Below, piece after piece: positions 4,977-9,562 of a stretch of 11,220 bases of DNA. The stretch's first letter is position 1; each line of letters begins with the position of its first letter. The notes under the pieces are model-generated. The model was not told where the DNA came from and made no database searches. It was given only the letters and a program-made list of their open reading frames with translations. The DNA is taken from contig JAHWHD010000046.1 of NCBI GenBank assembly GCA_019323525.1, forward strand, positions 1 through 11,220, read 5' to 3'. The position numbers and the translations under genes were made by a program. This DNA is from Candidatus Woesearchaeota archaeon (GTDB lineage: Archaea; Nanobdellota; Nanobdellia; Woesearchaeales; JAHWHD01).

Positions 4977-5010
4977 ATCTCCAGCTTAGGCTGGAGATTT
5001 TTTTCTTTTT
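4977..5010 (+). terminator. Hairpin plus U-tract terminator after ftsZ
   Basis: ATCTCCAGC (4977-4985) and GCTGGAGAT (4990-4998) form a perfect 9-bp stem with a TTAG loop, followed by seven T's and then a further T-rich run. This looks like a bacterial intrinsic terminator; U-tracts alone terminate archaeal RNA polymerase, so termination here is likely. Confidence 0.8.
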
Positions 5011-5023
5011 TACTTTGCAAAAG

Positions 5024-5033
5024 GTTTATAAAA
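5024..5033 (+). promoter_or_regulatory. TATA box of the 161-aa gene
   Basis: GTTTATAAAA, centred 27 nt before ATG 5055, just after the ftsZ terminator; predicts a leaderless, separately transcribed gene. Confidence 0.6.
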
Positions 5034-5054
5034 TGTCTTTGACTTCTATCTAGT

Positions 5055-5540
5055 ATGAGACCAAGGCTACCATTTATAACTTTGTTAAAAATTCAACTAA
5101 AAAAAGATTTATCTTCTTTTGAAGGTTCTGAGAGAGTTAATTCTTTTGTCGCTGATAAGGATGTAAAGAATATGTATGGAACGATGGTTGAGAGTTTTAA
5201 TCATGATATGAAACAGGAGGATTTTTTGAAGGCGTTTACATTGTTTGTATTGAAGGATGAATCTTTGGTCGCTAAAATCAAAAAGTTGTTGCTGAAGTTT
5301 GAAAAAATTGAACAAAAAAAACAGCCAAAGAAAAAAGTAGTGAATGTTTTAGAGTATTTCCATGAAAAGAACGTGCGTTCAGAAAAGTTGCGTATGGTTG
5401 GGTTGTTTATGAAAGGTTTTTCTTTTGGCAGTGACCCTTTTTCTTTGATGCTTAAAAGTATGCTTCAAAATGTTTTAAACTCCCTTGCTGATAACATAAA
5501 GTTTCGCAGTAAAGTCAAGGAATTAATAGAAAATAAGTAG
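5055..5540 (+). CDS. Hypothetical basic protein, 161 aa
   Basis: Not recognised. A lysine-rich helical protein beginning MRPRLPFITLLKIQLKKDL, with a lysine cluster near residues 84-100 (FEKIEQKKQPKKKVVNVLE) that divides it into two helical halves, and a C-terminal part (MLKSMLQNVLNSLADNIKF) that is amphipathic rather than clearly membrane-spanning. No cysteine and no catalytic motif stand out. Codon choice is more AT-rich than in ftsZ or the nitroreductase on either side, which could mean low expression, fast evolution or recent arrival. The ATG is fixed by the TATA box 27 nt upstream. It converges on the nitroreductase gene with 31 nt between stop codons. Nucleic-acid or membrane binding would fit the charge, but that is a guess. 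Confidence 0.7.
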   Translation: MRPRLPFITLLKIQLKKDLSSFEGSERVNSFVADKDVKNMYGTMVESFNHDMKQEDFLKAFTLFVLKDESLVAKIKKLLLKFEKIEQKKQPKKKVVNVLEYFHEKNVRSEKLRMVGLFMKGFSFGSDPFSLMLKSMLQNVLNSLADNIKFRSKVKELIENK

Positions 5541-5571
5541 TCTTAATACATAGAAATCACAAAAAACAGAA

Positions 5572-6234
5572 CTATTTCTTCTTAACCTTTTCCTTAATCT
5601 TCTTACCGAGCTTTTTAGCTCCTTTCTTAAGAGACTCAGCTGCTTGTTTAAGGTTTTTCTCGATACGTACAGATGTCCAGCCTGTGAACTCTGTGAGGTC
5701 TTCGTACTTGTTGCCGTACTTGTCAAGGCTTAAGATGTCGTTAACACGATACTTAGGAAGCTCTTTAGGCTTTTCATCAGGATAGCCGATAGGTATGATG
5801 ACCTGTGGCCGTACATTTCCAGGAATGCCGAGGCAAGACTTTAGAGAATCCTCGTCAAAGGCGCCCACCCAACATGTTGCTAAGCCGAAATCGCATGCTG
5901 CTAGCATTATAACCATTGCAGCTGCTGCTGAGTTCTGGATAGAGTAGAGACGTTCGCCCCTCACTCCGTAGAACTTCTTAGCTTTCTCAGGCTCTGCGCA
6001 TACTACAATCACAGCAGGCGCTGTTGAGATCCAGAGCTGGTTAGCGCAGCATTCGCATAGTTTCTTTATCTTTCCCTTGTCAAAAACTATAATGAACTTG
6101 TTATTCTGCAGGTTTCCAGAGGTTGGAGAGTACCTTGCAGCATCTATTATCCTTGTAAGAACGTCCCAGTCAAGAGGGATGTCCATGAATTTACGAACAG
6201 AACGTCTGGTCTTGATACAGTCAATAGTCTCCAT
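5572..6234 (-). CDS. Nitroreductase-family flavoprotein with a lysine-rich C-terminal tail (220 aa)
   Basis: FMN-dependent oxidoreductase of the nitroreductase fold, usually a homodimer reducing nitro groups, quinones or flavins with NAD(P)H. Family marks: KTRRSVRKFMD near the N-terminus (8-18, FMN phosphate-binding arginines), AARYSPTSGNLQNNKFI (32-48), the helix SIQNSAAAAMVIMLAA (98-113), GLATCWVGAFDE (117-128) and VIIPIGYPDEKPK (145-157). The substrate cannot be told from sequence. Unusually, after the domain (about residue 190) comes a 30-residue amphipathic tail made mostly of Lys, Ala, Leu and Glu, ending KKIKEKVKKK, not part of the typical family. It might anchor the protein to membrane lipids or nucleic acid. 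ATG 6234 is leaderless relative to the TATA box at 6256-6267, which overlaps the stop codon of the preceding PHP gene. Confidence 0.9.
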   Translation of the reverse strand: METIDCIKTRRSVRKFMDIPLDWDVLTRIIDAARYSPTSGNLQNNKFIIVFDKGKIKKLCECCANQLWISTAPAVIVVCAEPEKAKKFYGVRGERLYSIQNSAAAAMVIMLAACDFGLATCWVGAFDEDSLKSCLGIPGNVRPQVIIPIGYPDEKPKELPKYRVNDILSLDKYGNKYEDLTEFTGWTSVRIEKNLKQAAESLKKGAKKLGKKIKEKVKKK

Positions 6235-6255
6235 AAGGAAAATAAAAAGAATTTA

Positions 6256-6267
6256 GATATTTAAATG
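6256..6267 (-). promoter_or_regulatory. TATA box of the nitroreductase gene
   Basis: CATTTAAATATC on the minus strand, 22-33 nt before ATG 6234. It abuts the stop codon (6270-6268) of the upstream PHP gene, so the two same-strand genes need not be cotranscribed. Confidence 0.55.
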
Positions 6268-7437
6268 TTATTGTTCAAGCTGTTTCAAAACTTGTTTTCC
6301 CTTGATATGGTACAAGTATGCTGCTGCGATCGGTGCAACTCCGTAAGTGATTGCGTACTTAACTGCATCGTGTACCCACTGATACCTTGGAGGAACAACT
6401 AGTTCAGTTGATTTGTCGCCTGCGACAAACACCATAGGACCATGGTTATAGGTCTGGTCTTTTACAGTTGAAAGTACAGAACCCAGTGTTGCTGATTGAC
6501 CCTTGGCTTTTGTTGTCCCTTGCTTTAATGCGTCTAACATGTCTTGTTTTGTAGTACCTTCTGCTTCTGTGTACATCCTTCCAACCAAACCGTTATGCGA
6601 GTCAGAACCGCCGATAAGAGGGATTCCATGTTTTTTTGCATAAGCCTCAATCCATGAATTCTGTGCAGGTGTAGCTGCTCCTGAAAGTTCCAGCATTGGG
6701 AATTTCTGAAGCAAAGCCTCGTATTGCGCCCTGTCAAGAGTTTTGTCTCCATGCCAGTGAAGTGTCAGTGCATGGTCCAATGCATGAGCAACTCCCTCTG
6801 ACCTAAGATAACCTAGAAGTTCGTCAAGGTCTCCTTTAAGGCTTTGTATATCATTATGTTGAGATTCGTTAATTTCAAATACCCCGACATGCACGTTGTA
6901 GCCAGCACCATTTTCCCTTGAAGTTACCTCTTCATTACAGAGAACAAAGTCTGCATATTCTGGATGTTCGTCCAATAGCTGTTTCCAGCCGTCGATTGTG
7001 TCATGGTCCTGGATACCTATCAACATGTTTTGCCTTCTTGCTTCCTTGAATACTTCTTCAGGAGAGTGTCCTGGCCTGTAGAAGAATCCAAAATCATTGT
7101 CCTGGACCTTTGCAAGAGTGTAAGAATCGCGTGCGATCTCTTCCTTGATAAAAGGCTCGAAAATCTCAAAGAACCTTTGAGGGCTGTTGACAGCTTTCTC
7201 TAGGTCTGGTTTTACATTTTTCTGCCATGGATAAATAAAAATATCGTCGAAAACATTAAGAATGTAGTGAGGGCTATAGTCTCCGTGGAAAAGTTCCTGC
7301 TTTTTCTTTAGCTCATTTGCAGCGATCCTCTCTGCAACAAACTGGGCAATAGTTTCATGAACCTTGCCCTTTTTTTCTACTTTAACCAGAGGTTCTAGCG
7401 AAGCGCTAGTATGAACGTGTAGGTCTGCTTTTACCAT
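6268..7437 (-). CDS. PHP-domain metal-dependent phosphoesterase (389 aa)
   Basis: Predicted phosphoesterase of the polymerase-and-histidinol-phosphatase superfamily, usually a three-metal hydrolase. Likely metal ligands: DLHVHTS (5-11, His7/His9), IQDHDTIDGW (142-151), CNEEVTS (167-173, Glu), NVHVGVFE (181-188), HALDHAL (218-224) and GGSDSHN (276-282). The stretch between the first and second motifs (about 12-140) is much longer than in compact PHP proteins and contains a helical, charged insert. The C-terminus (about 356-376) is mildly hydrophobic (KYAITYGVAPIAAAYLYH), possibly a membrane contact. The frame is open 23 codons further upstream to a TTG at 7506, but a TATA box (7461-7468) lies inside that extension 28 nt before ATG 7437, and MVKADLHVHT is the natural family N-terminus, so 7437 is taken as the start. 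The substrate is unknown. Confidence 0.85.
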   Translation of the reverse strand: MVKADLHVHTSASLEPLVKVEKKGKVHETIAQFVAERIAANELKKKQELFHGDYSPHYILNVFDDIFIYPWQKNVKPDLEKAVNSPQRFFEIFEPFIKEEIARDSYTLAKVQDNDFGFFYRPGHSPEEVFKEARRQNMLIGIQDHDTIDGWKQLLDEHPEYADFVLCNEEVTSRENGAGYNVHVGVFEINESQHNDIQSLKGDLDELLGYLRSEGVAHALDHALTLHWHGDKTLDRAQYEALLQKFPMLELSGAATPAQNSWIEAYAKKHGIPLIGGSDSHNGLVGRMYTEAEGTTKQDMLDALKQGTTKAKGQSATLGSVLSTVKDQTYNHGPMVFVAGDKSTELVVPPRYQWVHDAVKYAITYGVAPIAAAYLYHIKGKQVLKQLEQ

Positions 7438-7460
7438 ATATGATAGGCAAGTAGAACTAG

Positions 7461-7468
7461 TATTTAAG
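7461..7468 (-). promoter_or_regulatory. Proximal TATA box of the PHP gene
   Basis: CTTAAATA on the minus strand, centred about 28 nt before ATG 7437. A second TATA-like element, TTTAAATATA, lies at 7516-7525 and could serve as a distal promoter. Directly downstream of the proximal box is ACTAGTTCTA (7461-7452), also found at the start of the HTH gene at 805. Confidence 0.5.
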
Positions 7469-7551
7469 CTTTTCGTTTCGTTGTCACTCCGCAGTGAGTA
7501 AATCAAATTTTGAAGGTATATTTAAACGTCATGAGCTTAAACAAAGGAATT

Positions 7552-8109
7552 CTATCTGCTGTACAGGCCGACAAGTTCAGCGCTTTCAATCGTGTGCGGC
7601 TCTAATGCTGATAGTAAAGCTTCTTTGTCAGTGTTCTGCGGAAGGTCCAAGGTAGTGTCAAGAGCGTACAGCTTGAAAAAGTAACGATGCTCGCCTGAAG
7701 GCGGGCAAGGACCGATGTAGCCAGTCTCGCCTCTTCCGTTAAGGCCTTCTGTACCAGGAGCAGAGTCTTCTTCAATCACATCAGTTACAGGTATGTTCCA
7801 CATTACCCAGTGTACAAACATTCCTGATGGTGCGTCAGGGTCGTCCATGATCAAAGCCAAGCTCTTAGCAGATTCTGGAACTCCTGCAATGTTAAGTTCT
7901 GGGTTAATGTTTTCAGAGTCGCAGGTGAATGTCGCAGGGATACGTCCAAAGTCAGCAAATTCTGGGCTTGATACTGTAAAGCCTATAACTGATGCTGTCT
8001 CAGGTTCAACCTCTAAAACATTTTGGTCAAGATCTTTCGCAGAGTTATCCAATTCAGATGTGCATCCTATTACCAAGACAAGAACCAACACTAAGATTAT
8101 CCATTTCAT
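7552..8109 (-). CDS. Secreted lipoprotein of the PEBP / YbhB-YbcL family (185 aa)
   Basis: Phosphatidylethanolamine-binding-protein fold, related to Raf kinase inhibitor protein; the archaeal and bacterial members have no settled function. N-terminal signal: MKWIILVLVLVLVIGC, a lipobox (VIGC) placing a lipid-modified Cys at position 16, so the mature protein should be tethered outside the cell. An acidic Ser/Asp/Glu linker (about 17-44) leads to the domain. Family motifs: PATFTCDSENINPEL, LIMDDPDAPSG, FVHWVMWNIP, and GRGETGYIGPCPPSGEHRY followed by FFKLYALD, which build the anion-binding pocket. The length after the linker is normal. Its promoter (8126-8135) is back to back with that of the winged-helix gene. 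Confidence 0.92.
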   Translation of the reverse strand: MKWIILVLVLVLVIGCTSELDNSAKDLDQNVLEVEPETASVIGFTVSSPEFADFGRIPATFTCDSENINPELNIAGVPESAKSLALIMDDPDAPSGMFVHWVMWNIPVTDVIEEDSAPGTEGLNGRGETGYIGPCPPSGEHRYFFKLYALDTTLDLPQNTDKEALLSALEPHTIESAELVGLYSR

Positions 8110-8125
8110 TTTAAGTATTAAAAAT

Positions 8126-8135
8126 GTTATATAAT
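8126..8135 (-). promoter_or_regulatory. TATA box of the PEBP lipoprotein gene
   Basis: ATTATATAAC on the minus strand, centred about 22 nt before ATG 8109; a short or absent leader is expected. Confidence 0.5.
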
Positions 8136-8154
8136 AAAAACCTATTGGCGATAA

Positions 8155-8164
8155 CTATATAAAG
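8155..8164 (+). promoter_or_regulatory. TATA box of the winged-helix/ferredoxin pair
   Basis: CTATATAAAG, centred 27 nt before ATG 8187. TTGGCGA (8145-8151), the core of the repeats upstream of ftsZ, lies just upstream of it. Confidence 0.6.
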
Positions 8165-8186
8165 GGGTTGTTTTGTAATCCGACGT

Positions 8187-8423
8187 ATGGAAATTAACAC
8201 AACTATAGAAATAATGGGGATGCTGGGTAAAGGTTCTGTCTATAGAGGAGAGATGATAGATAGAAGGCTTGAAGGAGATGCTGACAATCTGACTCATACA
8301 GGTCTTGTTGCAAGAGTGCACCATCACGGTATAGTGAAGTACGAACTTACAGCTACAGGAAAGGATTACCTAAACAAGGTATCTGCTTATGCACAGCAAG
8401 AACTTGGAAGATTAATCAAATAA
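8187..8423 (+). CDS. Small winged-helix protein (78 aa)
   Basis: Likely DNA-binding regulator. The N-terminal part (MEINTTIEIMGMLGKGSVYR) reads as a first helix, RGEMIDRRLEGDADNLTHTG as the helix-turn-helix, and LVARVHHHGIVKYELTATGKDYL as the beta wing leading into a closing helix; L-T-A-T-G-K-D-Y-L is the usual ending of small winged-helix domains. A three-histidine run (45-47) in the wing is unusual and might bind metal. The start at 8187 is leaderless from the TATA box at 8155-8164. A ferredoxin gene follows after 15 nt, so the two are probably cotranscribed. No effector or target can be named. Confidence 0.7.
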   Translation: MEINTTIEIMGMLGKGSVYRGEMIDRRLEGDADNLTHTGLVARVHHHGIVKYELTATGKDYLNKVSAYAQQELGRLIK

Positions 8424-8438
8424 GTTTTTATTTAAAAA

Positions 8439-8648
8439 ATGAAGCTAAAGATTGATTATGATAAATGTTGCTGGAAAGATGGCAAGTGTACTAGCTGCTG
8501 CTGTGGGGGTAAGTGCGAGGGTTGTGTTGAAGCGTGCCCAGTAGAAGCAATAAAACGTCTTGACATAGTAGAGATTGACCAGGAAAAGTGTATAAAATGC
8601 GGTGCGTGCATTGCTGCTTGCAAGCACGACGCTCTTTCTTTTGCATAA
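8439..8648 (+). CDS. Ferredoxin-like 4Fe-4S protein with a cysteine-rich insertion (69 aa)
   Basis: Small electron carrier of the bacterial 2[4Fe-4S] ferredoxin type. The second cluster motif is regular: C51-x2-C54-x2-C57-x3-C61. The first is altered: C26-x2-C29-x3-C33-P has no Cys three positions earlier (position 23 is Gly). The expected first ligand is either C22 or C10 (YDKC, the usual start of the motif) with about 13 residues inserted. That insert carries five further cysteines (C11, C17, C20, C21, C22), making 13 in 69 residues. The insert could hold an extra metal or alter the first cluster. C61 is followed by Lys, not Pro. There is no Shine-Dalgarno sequence before ATG 8439; the 15-nt gap to the winged-helix gene is T/A only, so the gene is either translationally coupled or has its own weak start. 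Confidence 0.88.
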   Translation: MKLKIDYDKCCWKDGKCTSCCCGGKCEGCVEACPVEAIKRLDIVEIDQEKCIKCGACIAACKHDALSFA

Positions 8649-8649
8649 A

Positions 8650-8660
8650 TTTATATAATG
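8650..8660 (+). promoter_or_regulatory. TATA box of the GNAT-like gene
   Basis: TTTATATAATG right after the ferredoxin stop codon, centred about 26 nt before ATG 8680; leaderless. Confidence 0.6.
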
Positions 8661-8679
8661 TATATGTTTTTTTGTTATT

Positions 8680-9171
8680 ATGTTTATTCAAAGGACTTGC
8701 AGTGTCGGTCGAGCGCAAAGGTTTCTTAGAAGATTGAATCTTCATCCTACGGAAGCGGAGAGGATCAGGAGACAGATAAGAGAGGCAAACAATTACGATA
8801 ACAACGTATACATATTTGCTGCAGACAGGCGTGGCGCAGGTCTTGCGATTGGTCATGATGCGTATTCTCCCGTAAAAAGCGGGACTGAACTTGGACAGGT
8901 GCTTAGAGACGCAGGCTCAGGAAGGGTTAGCGATTACTTTCTTTGCGATCTGGTGTACAGTGGAGGAGGTAATGCAGATCCTGGAAGTCATTTCCTTTTA
9001 AGATCCTTGATGGGATATTCTAGAAAAAAAGGTTTTAACAAGGTCTTTACAATGCAGGAGATTGGTACGCCTGGTATTGAAGTGCTTGAGGATTGGGGGT
9101 TTGAGTTCTGCAGAGCTGCAGGAAACTCGGTACTATACACACTAGACCTTGGCGGAATATTATTTGAATAA
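8680..9171 (+). CDS. GNAT-like N-acyltransferase (163 aa), divergent
   Basis: Tentative. The second half has the order of a GNAT fold: strand YFLCDLVYS (86-94), a glycine-rich turn GGGNADPGSHFLLRSLMGYS (95-114) where the acetyl-CoA pyrophosphate loop and helix would be, then FNKVFTMQEI (119-128) and GIEVLEDWGFEFCRAAGNSV (132-151), resembling the motif-B end of acetyltransferases. The usual Q/R-x-x-G-x-G/A signature is not intact. The N-terminus (MFIQRTCSVGRAQRFLRRLN) is strongly basic, and DRRGAGLAIGHDAYSP (49-64) would be the strands before the substrate site. No substrate can be suggested. ATG 8680 is set by the TATA box 26 nt upstream. Next gene starts 34 nt downstream on the same strand. 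Confidence 0.6.
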   Translation: MFIQRTCSVGRAQRFLRRLNLHPTEAERIRRQIREANNYDNNVYIFAADRRGAGLAIGHDAYSPVKSGTELGQVLRDAGSGRVSDYFLCDLVYSGGGNADPGSHFLLRSLMGYSRKKGFNKVFTMQEIGTPGIEVLEDWGFEFCRAAGNSVLYTLDLGGILFE

Positions 9172-9204
9172 GCTTTATTAACTTCTATAAAAAGAAAGAA
9201 CAAA

Positions 9205-9537
9205 ATGAATAGAAAAATAAAGAAAGGACTGGAGATAATCACTGCTGAACCAACTGGCGAGCCTATAACAAATGTTTCTATATACGCAGCAAGGGTTGGA
9301 AAAAACTGGGATAGAAGTCTTGAGAATATTGAAGAGGTGCTCCTTAATTCAAGAAAGGTTGTGGGTACAGAGTCTTCTGTAAGAAGGTATGTAGAGGTTT
9401 TAGCTATTGAAAGGTTTGAGGGAGAAAGGTTTAGATGGGACAAGGTACATGAGAATTTCTATGTTAGCGAAAGTAAATGTATATGGTATGAGAAAGAGCG
9501 TAACGGTATACATGCGATTGTGGTTGATAAAGCTTAA
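9205..9537 (+). CDS. Hypothetical protein, 110 aa
   Basis: Not recognised. A charged, mixed alpha/beta-looking protein: MNRKIKKGLEIITAEPTGEP, a short helix near residues 36-51 (DRSLENIEEVLLNSRK), then strands RRYVEVLAIERF and ERFRWDKVHENFYVSESKC and a final strand IHAIVVDK. There is no signal peptide, membrane segment or known catalytic motif. Start supported by a TATA-like CTTTATTA at 9173-9180, about 28 nt upstream. It lies between the GNAT-like gene and the DNA ligase on the same strand, and its stop codon lies inside the ligase TATA box. Its role is unknown. Confidence 0.65.
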   Translation: MNRKIKKGLEIITAEPTGEPITNVSIYAARVGKNWDRSLENIEEVLLNSRKVVGTESSVRRYVEVLAIERFEGERFRWDKVHENFYVSESKCIWYEKERNGIHAIVVDKA

Positions 9538-9544
9538 ATATAAT
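9533..9544 (+). promoter_or_regulatory. TATA box of the DNA ligase gene
   Basis: CTTAAATATAAT, centred about 25 nt before ATG 9563, and containing the TAA stop (9535-9537) of the preceding gene. GGAG at 9554-9557 could add weak ribosome binding if the leader is retained. Confidence 0.6.
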
Positions 9545-9562
9545 TAAGAATCTGGAGTAAAT

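Noticed and set aside
7394..7408. Inverted repeat CTAGCG-AAG-CGCTAG
   Set aside because: Lies inside the PHP coding sequence close to the start; no sign of regulatory placement, and short dyads are expected by chance.
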